Notes: generated from the sequence alone by a model not told the origin. A stretch of 40,020 nucleotides of DNA from Muribaculaceae bacterium (GCA_029061255.1 JAIDSL010000006.1:1-40020); one strand, 5' to 3'. Positions 8,494 to 16,530 are shown, counted from the first letter of the stretch. Program-made: numbers and translations.

Positions 8494-9438
8494 TTATTTT
8501 CTTATAGTGAAAGCTGCGCAAGAGTAGCCTCCGCCGAATACCATAAGCGACGCTATATCACCTTTCTTAAGCTCATCCTGATGTTGCGCCAATACAAGGG
8601 GAGCACTTGCACTTCCGGTGTTGCCGAGATCCTTAATATTGCTGAGAATCCGCTCCAAAGGCATATCCATCATGCGGGCCAGCTGCTTTATGATCCGCAT
8701 ATTGGCCTGATGAGGAATAAAGTAGGTGATGTCGTCAGGAGAGAGGCCGGTGTCTTCAAGGTTTTTTTCAAGAGCATGCTGCATATACTTTACCGCATAC
8801 ATGAACACATCCCTTCCGTTGGGCATGGCGATACCGCACTCTTTCGGACGGAGCATCACCCCATCGGGCCCGACGCCTATATGGCCCAGCCCCTCTGTAT
8901 AAATGGTGAGGATTTCGATATCGTTTTCTGATATCTTCTCTTTGCTTAGGAAATAGGCTACAGCGGCATCTCCCCAGAGGTGTCCGGCCTTAGGGTCATG
9001 GTCGTCTGAATAATAAGAATTGTGCTCGCTGCAGACGAGGAGAGCTCGCTTGGCCTTTCCCATAGCGAAGTATCCCTCGATTATCTCAAGACCGTTGACA
9101 AAGGAACTGCAAGCGGACGAGGCATATACAGCCTTTGCTCCCTCGATGCCGTATTTCCTTTGCAGGCAGTGGGCTACCGTTCCGACGGTGTCATAAGCGC
9201 AATAGTGCGCAGCCACGATCAGATCGACATCCTTGACGGGATAGGGGAGTCGAGGTATAGCATTCTCAACGGCCTCATACGCCATAGTGTTGACGTTTTC
9301 CTCTTCCGAGCAACGGCTGCGGGTCTCAATGCCGGTGCGCTGCACTATCCAGTCAGCGTCAAGTCCGTTGAGGTCCTTGAAATAATCGTTAGACACTCTC
9401 TTGGAAGGTATGTAATGGCCTATTGCGTTTATATACAT
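8494..9438 (-). CDS. 3-oxoacyl-ACP synthase III family (FabH-like) enzyme
   Basis: A 314-residue thiolase-fold condensing enzyme. The catalytic triad is in almost the same positions as in E. coli FabH: Cys110 (SSACSSFVNGL), His243 (PHQANMRI) and Asn273 (GNTGSASAP). The C-terminal FGGGYSCAAF loop is also typical. Such enzymes join an acyl-CoA or acyl-ACP primer to malonyl-ACP; FabH itself starts fatty-acid synthesis. The N-terminal motif DADWIVQRTGI differs from the usual TSDEWI of housekeeping FabH. The gene sits alone behind a TetR regulator (56-base gap), so it may be a regulated or specialised paralogue, for example for a particular lipid primer. The ATG at 9438 gives the standard N-terminus. 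Confidence 0.85.
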   Translation of the reverse strand: MYINAIGHYIPSKRVSNDYFKDLNGLDADWIVQRTGIETRSRCSEEENVNTMAYEAVENAIPRLPYPVKDVDLIVAAHYCAYDTVGTVAHCLQRKYGIEGAKAVYASSACSSFVNGLEIIEGYFAMGKAKRALLVCSEHNSYYSDDHDPKAGHLWGDAAVAYFLSKEKISENDIEILTIYTEGLGHIGVGPDGVMLRPKECGIAMPNGRDVFMYAVKYMQHALEKNLEDTGLSPDDITYFIPHQANMRIIKQLARMMDMPLERILSNIKDLGNTGSASAPLVLAQHQDELKKGDIASLMVFGGGYSCAAFTIRK

Positions 9439-9494
9439 ATGCAGTGAAATTTAGAAGATGTAGCTTTTCTTGATATGGTGACGGTATATCCGGT

Positions 9495-10094
9495 TCATTG
9501 CCTTTTGATCAGTCCGGAAAGGAGTATCGAGACGAACGACTTCGAGAGCTCGTCTTTCTCCACCCCGATCTCGGAGAGGTCGTCGCGAATATATGGAACG
9601 TCAAGCCCTTGTATTGTCTTAGTGATGATAAGTGCCGTGCGTGGAATACTGTCGATCTCAAACAATCCTTCGCTTACGCCTTCGGCAAGTATCTGCTGGA
9701 GCAGGATGGTCTCCTTGCGGCTTACGATTCTTCTGGCCCTGTCTACTTTCCTGACATCGCGGAAAAACCAGGCGCGGAGTGAGCCATTTCGTGAGACAAC
9801 CTCACGCATCGTCTCGAAGTGGGCATCGATATATTCCTTGAGTTTCTCATCCGCAGGAATCGGTTTCGCTACAATAGCCCTAAGCTGCGAGAGCGCGATG
9901 TCGGTCTCCTGCTCAATGACGGCATTGTAGATGTCGCGTTTGCTTTTAAAATATGTGTAGATAGTCCGTCGGCCTTTCTCCGATGCGGACGCTATATCGT
10001 TCATGGTAGTATTCTCGACCCCTTTTCTTGCGAAAAGCTGCCGAGCCACTTCTATGAATCTTTCCCGCGTCTTGAGTCCCACGGATTCGGTCAT
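9495..10094 (-). CDS. TetR/AcrR-family transcriptional regulator
   Basis: A 199-residue regulator starting MTESVGLKTRERFIEVARQL. An N-terminal TetR helix-turn-helix is clear (NTTMNDIASASEKGRRTIYTYF, about residues 27-48 with the TYFKSK signature), followed by an all-helical ligand domain of usual length. I chose the ATG at 10,094 over an upstream in-frame ATG at 10,148: the latter would lie at the -7 promoter element and adds 18 residues not typical of the family. It is the first gene of a likely two-gene unit with the KAS III enzyme, and an inverted repeat over its own promoter suggests autorepression. The ligand is unknown; an acyl-CoA or lipid would fit the neighbour, but this is inference. 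Confidence 0.9.
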   Translation of the reverse strand: MTESVGLKTRERFIEVARQLFARKGVENTTMNDIASASEKGRRTIYTYFKSKRDIYNAVIEQETDIALSQLRAIVAKPIPADEKLKEYIDAHFETMREVVSRNGSLRAWFFRDVRKVDRARRIVSRKETILLQQILAEGVSEGLFEIDSIPRTALIITKTIQGLDVPYIRDDLSEIGVEKDELSKSFVSILLSGLIKRQ

Positions 10095-10122
10095 TTTATT
10101 TTGGGTTATTGAATCGTAAAAA

Positions 10123-10148
10123 TTGCACACAAAAGCTTTATTGTGCAA
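10123..10148. promoter_or_regulatory. Candidate TetR operator
   Basis: Inverted repeat TTGCACA (10,123-10,129) and TGTGCAA (10,142-10,148) with a 12-base spacer. It overlaps the end of the -7 element and the predicted transcription start of the tetR-KAS III unit, the classic position for an autorepressor site. Confidence 0.55.
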
Positions 10149-10176
10149 AATTAATCAAAAAAAAAACGAAAACCAA
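10146..10176 (-). promoter_or_regulatory. Promoter of tetR-KAS III unit
   Basis: On the minus strand TTG (10,176-10,174), a 20-base spacer, then TAATTTTG (10,153-10,146). It starts directly after the stop of the upstream pseudouridine synthase gene and gives a leader of about 45 bases. Confidence 0.7.
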
Positions 10177-10177
10177 A

Positions 10178-10843
10178 TTATTTTCCAATAATCGGCAGCA
10201 TTTCGGGGAGAGGTTCGGTTTCGACCACAATTTCCTCCTTTGAGACGGGATGAATGAATTCGATTCTCCTTGCGAGAAGCGATATCCCCCCTCCCGGATT
10301 GGACCTGCGGGCACCATATTTCAAGTCGCCCTTTATTGGAGTTCCCGTGGAAGAGAGCTGCGCCCTTATCTGGTGTTTGCGTCCCGTCAGCAGGGTCACC
10401 TCGAGAAGCGAGTACCGGTCGCCTTCGGCAATCACGCGATACCGGAGTCTGGAGAGTTTGGCATCCGACGCTCCCTTATCGACCACCCGGGTTTTGTTGA
10501 CACGTCCGTCAGACTGCAGCCATGACTCAATCTCTCCTTCTTTCTCCTTACGGTGTCCCTCCACGAGAGCCCAGTAGGTCTTATGAATCTCACCCTTCTT
10601 AAGCATATCGTTTAAGCGGGAAAGAGCCTTCGATGTCTTTGCAAACACAACAAGCCCGGCTACAGGACGGTCAATACGGTGGACTACACCACAGAATACA
10701 TTTCCCGGTTTATTGTATTTCTCCTTCAGATAGGCCTTGATGGTTTCGGAAAGGGGAGTGTCGCCGGTCTTATCACCTTGCACTATTTCGCCTGCTTCTT
10801 TCCTGACAATTATGATATGATTGTCTTCGTAAACCGGAGTCAT
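10178..10843 (-). CDS. RluA-family pseudouridine synthase
   Basis: A 221-residue enzyme that isomerises uridine to pseudouridine in rRNA or tRNA. The catalytic aspartate is Asp58 in GVVHRIDRPVAGLV, a variant of the family HRLDxxTSG motif. The basic RNA-binding segment GRKHQIRAQL and the closing FIHPVSKEE are typical. There is no N-terminal S4 domain, so it is the short RluA/RluC-catalytic-core form; the exact target base cannot be read off. It is third in the minus-strand series fabG-ispD-rluA, separated from ispD by a 7-base-period tandem repeat. Confidence 0.88.
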   Translation of the reverse strand: MTPVYEDNHIIIVRKEAGEIVQGDKTGDTPLSETIKAYLKEKYNKPGNVFCGVVHRIDRPVAGLVVFAKTSKALSRLNDMLKKGEIHKTYWALVEGHRKEKEGEIESWLQSDGRVNKTRVVDKGASDAKLSRLRYRVIAEGDRYSLLEVTLLTGRKHQIRAQLSSTGTPIKGDLKYGARRSNPGGGISLLARRIEFIHPVSKEEIVVETEPLPEMLPIIGK

Positions 10844-10847
10844 TTTT

Positions 10848-10910
10848 TTAAGGGTTAAGGGTTAAGGGTTAAGGGATGAGGGTTGGGGGTTGAGGGATGA
10901 GGGTTAGGAT
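10848..10910. repeat. Heptamer tandem array (TTAAGGG type)
   Basis: Eight contiguous 7-base units from 10,848: four perfect TTAAGGG, then ATGAGGG, TTGGGGG, TTGAGGG, ATGAGGG, with a ninth degenerate unit. It fills the gap between ispD and rluA, and the ispD stop codon (10,906-10,904) lies within the last unit. The plus strand is G-rich with regularly spaced GGG, so G-quadruplex formation is possible. Confidence 0.95.
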
Positions 10911-11590
10911 TTTAGGAGGATGTCTGAGGCTATACGGAAGTCTCCGGGATATGTCACCTTGATGTTGACCGGGTCTCCTTCATATATATGTATCCTGTTG
11001 CCGGCCCATTCTGCAACCGATGCGTCGTCGGTGAAAACCACGCCCGAAGCATTCTCGGCTTTCCTGTAAGAATCCTTGAGGAGATCTATACGGAACACCT
11101 GCGGAGTCTGCACGGCGAAGAAGCGGGAACGGTCGACGCTCCTGTTGTCATCGACAGTGCCTTCACGAAGGGAATCGGAAACGGGTACTCCCGGTATCAC
11201 CGCACCATACGCAGTGGCCTCCTTCCAGCCCTCATGGATCAATCGAGCGGAAGCGAGCGGGCGGGCTGCATCGTGAACAGCCACGAGACCCTTACAATCG
11301 TCCGGTATCAAAGCGAGCCCGGCAGCTACTGAATCCTTACGTGTGGCTCCTCCAGAAGTGAGCAAATGAGGAGCACAGTCGTGGCCTACTATTCCTTTCC
11401 AATAATCGATAAAGTCGGCATGCATCACTACGATCAGACGAGTATCAGGATTCTCGTCGTGGAAAGCCTTGAGTGTCCACCATAGCATAGGATGCCCACC
11501 CAAATCGTGAAACTGCTTTGGAAGAGAATCGCCGGAGCGGCTTCCAACCCCTCCGGCGACTATGATTGCATATTTTGCTTTCTTTACCAT
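10904..11590 (-). CDS. ispD: 2-C-methyl-D-erythritol 4-phosphate cytidylyltransferase
   Basis: A 228-residue enzyme of the MEP isoprenoid pathway that joins CTP and methylerythritol 4-phosphate. The nucleotide-binding N-terminus AIIVAGGVGSRSGDSLPKQF fits the IspD GGxGxR-xG-xxPKQF pattern with Ser in place of the usual Met after Arg. Downstream are VHDAARPL, the substrate-binding DAARP motif, and TPQVFR and TDDASVAEW, all characteristic. Length is normal. It lies 9 bases downstream of fabG and is probably translated from the same message. Its stop codon falls inside the heptamer array, so the last codons may have been shaped by that repeat. Confidence 0.95.
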   Translation of the reverse strand: MVKKAKYAIIVAGGVGSRSGDSLPKQFHDLGGHPMLWWTLKAFHDENPDTRLIVVMHADFIDYWKGIVGHDCAPHLLTSGGATRKDSVAAGLALIPDDCKGLVAVHDAARPLASARLIHEGWKEATAYGAVIPGVPVSDSLREGTVDDNRSVDRSRFFAVQTPQVFRIDLLKDSYRKAENASGVVFTDDASVAEWAGNRIHIYEGDPVNIKVTYPGDFRIASDILLKS

Positions 11591-11599
11591 GACAGGAAA

Positions 11600-12346
11600 T
11601 CACATGTTCATGCCGCCGTCTACTTGGATCACCTGTCCGGTGACATAGCTTGACATGTCGCTTGCAAGGAATAGGGCTACATTAGCAATGTCTTCTACAT
11701 GTCCTCCACGACGGAGAGGAATTTTCTTGCACCAGTCAGCACGTACTTCTTCAGGAAGAGCCGCTGTCATAGCAGTCTCGATGAAGCCGGGAGCGATAGC
11801 GTTGGCACGGATGCCACGGCTTCCTACTTCCTGCGCAATGCTCTTGGCAAGGGCGATAAGACCGGCCTTTGATGCGGCATAGTTAGCCTGGCCGGCATTG
11901 CCGTGTACGCCTACTACAGAAGCCATGTTGATGATGGAGCCGCTACGCTGGCGCATCATGATGGGGAGAACAGCGTGGATGAAGTTGAAAGCTGACTTGA
12001 GGTTTACAGCTATCACAGCGTCCCACTGAGCCTCGCTCATACGCATCATGAGTCCATCTTTGGTGATACCGGCATTGTTGACAAGGATGTCGATAGAACC
12101 GAAATCTTCCTTTATAAGCTTTACTACCTCTTCAGTCTGAGCGAAATCTGCTGCGTTTGAAGCATATCCTTTTGCTTTTACTCCGAGGTCTTTGAGTTCC
12201 TGTTCAGTTTGCTTGCCATTCTCATCGATAGCGAGGTCGGTGAAAGCAACGTTGGCGCCTTCAGCGGCAAACTTAAGTGCGAGAGCCTTGCCGATGCCGC
12301 GGGCGGCTCCGGTGACGAGGGCTGTCTTTCCTGCTAAAAGATTCAT
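11600..12346 (-). CDS. fabG: 3-oxoacyl-ACP reductase
   Basis: A 248-residue short-chain dehydrogenase/reductase that reduces 3-oxoacyl-ACP with NADPH in fatty-acid elongation. Visible: cofactor motif TGAARGIG (12-19), NNAG (90-93), catalytic Asn115, Ser143, Tyr156 and Lys160 (YAASK), and the C-terminal SSYVTGQVIQVDGGMNM. Its size and closing motif are those of housekeeping FabG. It is first in a minus-strand unit with ispD and rluA and is divergent from priA. Its promoter borrows the -33 TTG from the heptamer array at 12,401. Confidence 0.93.
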   Translation of the reverse strand: MNLLAGKTALVTGAARGIGKALALKFAAEGANVAFTDLAIDENGKQTEQELKDLGVKAKGYASNAADFAQTEEVVKLIKEDFGSIDILVNNAGITKDGLMMRMSEAQWDAVIAVNLKSAFNFIHAVLPIMMRQRSGSIINMASVVGVHGNAGQANYAASKAGLIALAKSIAQEVGSRGIRANAIAPGFIETAMTAALPEEVRADWCKKIPLRRGGHVEDIANVALFLASDMSSYVTGQVIQVDGGMNM

Positions 12347-12386
12347 AATTATCTATTGTTATTGGGTTGATTGCTTTTTCAGTCTG

Positions 12387-12416
12387 CAAATTTAGTGAAA
12401 AATTCTCAATTCTCAA
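12387..12416 (-). promoter_or_regulatory. Promoter of fabG
   Basis: On the minus strand TTG (12,416-12,414) inside the heptamer array, a 19-base spacer, then TAAATTTG (12,394-12,387). Because every heptamer carries TTG on this strand, the -33 box is part of the repeat. Confidence 0.6.
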
Positions 12417-12433
12417 TTCTCAATTCTCAATTA
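12401..12433. repeat. Heptamer tandem array (AATTCTC type)
   Basis: Four perfect copies of AATTCTC (12,401-12,428) plus a partial fifth. The array lies exactly between the -7 elements of the divergent fabG (12,387-12,394) and priA (12,441-12,448) promoters. Confidence 0.95.
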
Positions 12434-12440
12434 TTTTGAT

Positions 12441-12448
12441 TAATTTTG
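12441..12448 (+). promoter_or_regulatory. -7 element of priA
   Basis: TAATTTTG matches TAnnTTTG. No TTG is found 19-21 bases upstream, since that stretch is the heptamer array. The predicted transcription start falls at or beside the priA ATG (12,454), implying a leaderless or near-leaderless message. Confidence 0.5.
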
Positions 12449-12453
12449 TAATT

Positions 12454-14919
12454 ATGATGCTAATTCAAGTCATACTTCCTCTGCCTATACAAGGCACGTT
12501 CACTTATTCTGTGCCTGATGATGTCCGCGATATGGTGGGCATCGGTTCGCGTGTACTCGTGCAGTTCGGCCGAAAAAAATATTACACAGCCATAGTTTCC
12601 GGTATCGACCAAACTCCTCCACAGCACTATGAGGTGAAACCGATTATGGCGGTCCTTGACCCGCATCCCGCACTCCGATATCCCCAGCTGAAGTTTTGGG
12701 AGTGGATCGCAGATTACTATCTTTGTTCGGTGGGCGACGTCATGAAAGCCGCCTTGCCTACCGGGTTGAAAATAGAGAGTGAGAGTGTAGTGACCCTAAA
12801 CCAGGAATTTGATGCTGACGATGGGATACACCTTACGGAGCGGCAATCGCAGATTGTTGCAGCTCTGCAGCATTCCGGAAAAGAATCACTGAGTGGACTT
12901 GAGAAGACACTTGGGATAAAGAACGTGGCTCCTCATGTCAATGCATTGCTCGCGTCTGGGGTAGTAAAGGTTGATGAAAAGGTGGTGGAGAAATACAGGC
13001 CAAAGACAGTGACAAAAGTCCGTTTGCTTTGCGACCGGAATGATGATGAGCGTCTTCATTCATTCTTCGACCAAACAAAACGCAGCAGCCAGCAGCAGGG
13101 CGTGCTTTTGGCATATCTTGATCTCTCGAAATTTATGGTGAAGGGGGAGGAGGTGCGCGATGTAGAGCGGGATGCGCTCCTGAAAGCTTGTGGCGTATCT
13201 CCTGCTGTGCTTAAAGCAGTCGCTGATAAAGGTATAATAGAGATATATAAGGATAAGATCAATCGATTTGCCTCCGATGGAGAAAAGACCGGAGAGATGC
13301 CGGTGCTCTCAGATGTCCAGGCAAAAGCTGCTAAAGAAATCCGGGACTCTTTCCGCGACCATGCCATCACCCTGCTTCATGGAGTCACGGGCTCGGGAAA
13401 GACTGAGATATATTGCGATTTGATAAAGGAAGTGCTGGATCAGGGTAATCAAGTGCTTTATCTCGTGCCCGAGATATCACTTACAACCCAGCTTACCGAT
13501 CGACTTAAGAAAGTCTTTGGCAACCGACTGCTGATATATCATTCTAAATTTTCAGACAGTGAGAGGGTAGATATCTGGAACCGTCTTTTGGCTTCTAACG
13601 AGCCGATGGTGGTGCTTGGGGTAAGAAGTTCTGTATTCCTTCCGTTCGCAAGGCTTGGTCTTGTGGTGGTGGATGAAGAGCATGAGGCATCTTATAAGCA
13701 GTATGATCCGGCTCCACGTTATAATGCGCGCGATGCAGCTACAGTCCTTGCTTCAATGCATGGCGCAAGGACCTTGTTTGGTTCTGCCACTCCATCAGTG
13801 GAGACTTATTGGAAAGCGAAGAATGGAAAATTTGGTCTGGTGACATTGACAGAGCGGTATGAAGGTTCTTCCCTTCCTGAAGTTGAGGTTGTCGATATGA
13901 GGAAGATGCGAAAGCAGAAAGATGTGAAAGGTATTCTTTCCGGATCTCTTAGACGCCAGACTAAGGAGGTGCTCGACAAGGGATGGCAGGCGATTATGTT
14001 TCAGAATCGTAGAGGGTTTGCCCCGGTCGTAGTGTGTCATACTTGTGGGTGGAGTCCAAAATGCAGCAATTGCGATGTGAGTCTTGTCTATCATAAGGGT
14101 AGCAAATTGCTGCGTTGCCATTATTGTGGCTATACGCAGACGCTTCCTGACTTGTGTCCGGCATGTGAAGAGAACACTTTGGAGAAATATGGTTATGGCA
14201 CAGAGCGGATAGCAGAAGAAGTGCAGGAGGAGTTTCCTGATAAAAAGGTTTCACGTATGGATTTGGATACCACACGCAATAAGTTTGCATATCAGGAACT
14301 GATAGAAGAGTTTGCAGAGCATCGTACGGATATCCTTGTCGGAACGCAGATGGTTTCGAAAGGTCTTGATTTTGATAAAGTGAAGATAGTGGGGGTGTTG
14401 AATGCCGATACGCTTCTCAATTTCCCTGATTTCAGGAGTAATGAGCGGGCTTTCAATATGCTTGAGCAGGTGGCTGGGCGAGCCGGGCGTCGACAGGAGC
14501 CCGGAAAAGTCATTATCCAGACTTCAAAAGCTGACGAGCGTGTGCTTGAGCACGTGAAGAATCACGACTATCTCAGTTATTATCAGGAGGAACTTGAAGA
14601 GAGACAGAAATATGCTTATCCTCCGTTTACGAAGATAATCAATGTCTATGTCCGCAATAAGGATGCTGCAGTTTGTGATGCGGCAGCAGTCATGTTGTCG
14701 ATGGAGTTGAGAAAGGTTTTCGGATCAAGGGTGCTCGGACCTGAGAAGCCTTTTGTGTCGAGGGTCAACACATGGTATATTCAGCAGATAATGCTTAAGG
14801 TGGAATCCGGAGCTTCAATGAAGAAAGTCAAGGGTTTGCTCCGTCAGGTCTATGAGCGTCTTGCTCCGACACCCCAGATCAAATCATCGCAGATACATTA
14901 TGATGTAGATCCAGTATGA
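12454..14919 (+). CDS. priA: Primosomal protein N' (replication restart helicase)
   Basis: An 821-residue superfamily 2 DNA helicase that reloads the replisome at stalled forks. The N-terminal 3' DNA-binding domain starts MMLIQVILPLPIQGTFTYSV. Helicase motifs: Walker A GVTGSGKTE (near residue 310), DEEH box with DEEHEASYKQYDPAPRYNAR, GSATPS, GTQMVSKGLDF and QVAGRAGR. A zinc-binding insert starts near Cys528 with paired Cys motifs (CHTCGWSPKCSNC, CHYCG, CPAC). The ATG at 12,454 is chosen over an in-frame ATG at 12,367, because the longer version would translate the heptamer repeat and the promoter, and the family begins at the shorter start. It ends with no gap against the convergent kinase gene. 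Confidence 0.96.
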   Translation: MMLIQVILPLPIQGTFTYSVPDDVRDMVGIGSRVLVQFGRKKYYTAIVSGIDQTPPQHYEVKPIMAVLDPHPALRYPQLKFWEWIADYYLCSVGDVMKAALPTGLKIESESVVTLNQEFDADDGIHLTERQSQIVAALQHSGKESLSGLEKTLGIKNVAPHVNALLASGVVKVDEKVVEKYRPKTVTKVRLLCDRNDDERLHSFFDQTKRSSQQQGVLLAYLDLSKFMVKGEEVRDVERDALLKACGVSPAVLKAVADKGIIEIYKDKINRFASDGEKTGEMPVLSDVQAKAAKEIRDSFRDHAITLLHGVTGSGKTEIYCDLIKEVLDQGNQVLYLVPEISLTTQLTDRLKKVFGNRLLIYHSKFSDSERVDIWNRLLASNEPMVVLGVRSSVFLPFARLGLVVVDEEHEASYKQYDPAPRYNARDAATVLASMHGARTLFGSATPSVETYWKAKNGKFGLVTLTERYEGSSLPEVEVVDMRKMRKQKDVKGILSGSLRRQTKEVLDKGWQAIMFQNRRGFAPVVVCHTCGWSPKCSNCDVSLVYHKGSKLLRCHYCGYTQTLPDLCPACEENTLEKYGYGTERIAEEVQEEFPDKKVSRMDLDTTRNKFAYQELIEEFAEHRTDILVGTQMVSKGLDFDKVKIVGVLNADTLLNFPDFRSNERAFNMLEQVAGRAGRRQEPGKVIIQTSKADERVLEHVKNHDYLSYYQEELEERQKYAYPPFTKIINVYVRNKDAAVCDAAAVMLSMELRKVFGSRVLGPEKPFVSRVNTWYIQQIMLKVESGASMKKVKGLLRQVYERLAPTPQIKSSQIHYDVDPV

Positions 14920-15897
14920 CTATAGAGTAATGCTTACAGTTGTTCCTTTTCCAAGTTGGCTTTGGACCCGGATGTCGCCTTCGTGTTTCAGTATAATTTG
15001 ACGGCTGATGGCAAGCCCTACGCCCGAGCCATTCGGTTTGGTGGTAAAAAAAGGCGTGAAGAGGGAGTCCACTACTTCCTTCGTCATGCCGCTCCCATTG
15101 TCTGTAACAGTCAGGTACGGTCTGGAATCGGAAATTGAGAGCACTACATTGACATTGCCTCCATCTGGAGGAAGAGCGTCAAGAGCATTTCTAAGGAGAT
15201 TCATCATCACCTGATTCATCAGGGAAATATCGATGTTGAGAATCATGTCTTCCGGTATAGTATAACTGACGGTTTCCTCCGGTATATCCCTACGTTGAAG
15301 CTCTGCAAGATAGATCTTTTTAAGAGATTGGAAGTAATCACCTGCACGTACTTCCTCAAGTTTCGGTTCCGGCAGGTGAGTGAGGTTGTAGTAGGAATCC
15401 AGAAATGTTCTGATTCCTTCCGCCTGCGAGTGCATAAGGACTGATGCCTCCGTGAGAGCCTTTCCTTGATATCGCTCGGGATGAGTCAGCATGTCGGCTG
15501 AAATAGCTACTATGGGAGTTATTCCATTGCGCATTTCATGTGTCATGATCTTCAGTACTCGGTCGTAGTATAATTTACGCGTTTGCATTTCGCGCATATT
15601 GTCATTATAAAGTTCTGATATTCGGTTCATAGATTCCGACATCGCTTTAAGTTCTCTATCGCCATCAGCTTCGACACGCATAGTGGTATCACTCATCTCA
15701 AGAGATTTGACGAAGGCAGACATAATGCCGATTAGTCTGGACTGGAGATGAATCAAGGCTGCAATGCATATGGCTGCAGTTATCAGCATAAAGCATCCTT
15801 GCGGCCAGCATCCGGAGATAAATAGCCATGTAGCAGTAGCCGTAGAAATAATTATACCGGCAAGCAATAAAGCAATATTGATGCGGAATCTCTTCAT
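14920..15897 (-). CDS. Sensor histidine kinase
   Basis: A 325-residue membrane kinase. Two hydrophobic segments (about residues 8-29 and 33-52) are joined by only a few residues, so there is almost no periplasmic sensor domain; sensing may occur in the membrane. A HAMP-like or linker stretch follows, then the H-box with His120 (MTHEMRNGITPI), N-box NQVMMNLLRNALDAL, G1 DNGSGM and G2 GSGVGLAISRQI. This resembles the NtrY-like kinases found next to NtrC-type regulators in Bacteroidota. The start overlaps the end of the regulator gene by 4 bases (ATGA), which indicates translational coupling. The pair lies divergent from a TolC/HlyD/ABC operon. Confidence 0.93.
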   Translation of the reverse strand: MKRFRINIALLLAGIIISTATATWLFISGCWPQGCFMLITAAICIAALIHLQSRLIGIMSAFVKSLEMSDTTMRVEADGDRELKAMSESMNRISELYNDNMREMQTRKLYYDRVLKIMTHEMRNGITPIVAISADMLTHPERYQGKALTEASVLMHSQAEGIRTFLDSYYNLTHLPEPKLEEVRAGDYFQSLKKIYLAELQRRDIPEETVSYTIPEDMILNIDISLMNQVMMNLLRNALDALPPDGGNVNVVLSISDSRPYLTVTDNGSGMTKEVVDSLFTPFFTTKPNGSGVGLAISRQIILKHEGDIRVQSQLGKGTTVSITL

Positions 15898-16478
15898 TTT
15901 TTCAAGAGATTGTAAAGTGTTTGGCGATTTACTCCGAGTTGCTGGGCTGCGGCAGATAGATTCCCTCCGCAGCTGTCGATGACAGTGCGGATATGACGCA
16001 TCTTTACTTCGTCAAGCGTCAGGCGAAGTCTTTCGCTTTCTGCGGCCTCGAGTTGCGATACTCGCCGAGCTGCTTCTTTATCCTTACGTTGTTTTTGGTT
16101 TTTTGCTATGGCCTTTTTTAGTTTTTCGATAAGCTGATCATTGTCCCAAGGTTTCGTGATGAAATCCTCAGCTCCAAGTTTCATAGCCTTAACAGCTATT
16201 TCCACATCTCCGAAAGCGGTGATCACCACAATTGCGGGAGGGGCAGGAAGACTTTTGAGACGTTCAAGCCAGAATAGACCATCGCTGCAATCAAGCCTGC
16301 CATTATCAAAGTTCATATCGAGAAGCACTGCATCATAGCTGCCGGGCGATGAAAGAGTAGCAATCATCGCCGGATTATCGACTGCATCAACTTCTTCGAA
16401 TTCATCACTTAGCAGTAGCTTAAGGGTAGCCCTTACAGCAGAATTATCGTCAATTATGAGTAACCGATTTTTCATCAT
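15894..16478 (-). CDS. Response regulator, receiver plus Fis-type HTH, no AAA+ domain
   Basis: A 194-residue regulator. The receiver domain covers residues 1-120, with acidic residues D10 and D11, phospho-acceptor Asp54 (VLLDMNF) and Lys109 (ITKPW). A charged linker (about 120-155) leads directly to a Fis-type helix-turn-helix (about 158-194, NLSAAAQQLGVNRQTLYNLL). The receiver, with its DMNF-x-GLFWL stretch, is like those of NtrC-family activators, but the central sigma-54 AAA+ domain is absent, as in RegA/ActR-type regulators. A start at 16,475 (second Met) is equally possible. Likely target: the adjacent export operon, with the inverted repeat at 16,531-16,567 as binding site (inference). 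Confidence 0.93.
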   Translation of the reverse strand: MMKNRLLIIDDNSAVRATLKLLLSDEFEEVDAVDNPAMIATLSSPGSYDAVLLDMNFDNGRLDCSDGLFWLERLKSLPAPPAIVVITAFGDVEIAVKAMKLGAEDFITKPWDNDQLIEKLKKAIAKNQKQRKDKEAARRVSQLEAAESERLRLTLDEVKMRHIRTVIDSCGGNLSAAAQQLGVNRQTLYNLLKK

Positions 16479-16482
16479 ATTG

Positions 16483-16514
16483 CAAAATTATAATGTTTTC
16501 TATTAAAATCCAAA
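16483..16514 (-). promoter_or_regulatory. Promoter of the two-component operon
   Basis: On the minus strand TTTG (16,514-16,511), a 20-base spacer, then TAATTTTG (16,490-16,483). The predicted start lies at the ATG itself (16,478 or 16,475), so the message may be leaderless. Confidence 0.7.
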
Positions 16515-16530
16515 TGATAGAATAATGCTG

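Noticed and set aside
8494-9438. KAS III enzyme as a BioZ-type biotin gene
   Set aside because: A complete BioC and BioG pair is present for pimelate synthesis, and the gene lies with a TetR regulator 15 kb from the nearest biotin gene.
9475-9930. A 151-codon plus-strand frame opposite tetR
   Set aside because: Antisense shadow of the TetR gene; Ser-rich and without recognisable features.
10095-10148. N-terminal extension of the TetR regulator
   Set aside because: It would start in the -7 box of its own promoter.
12367-12453. N-terminal extension of priA
   Set aside because: The extension would translate the heptamer array and the -7 box, and is absent from the family.
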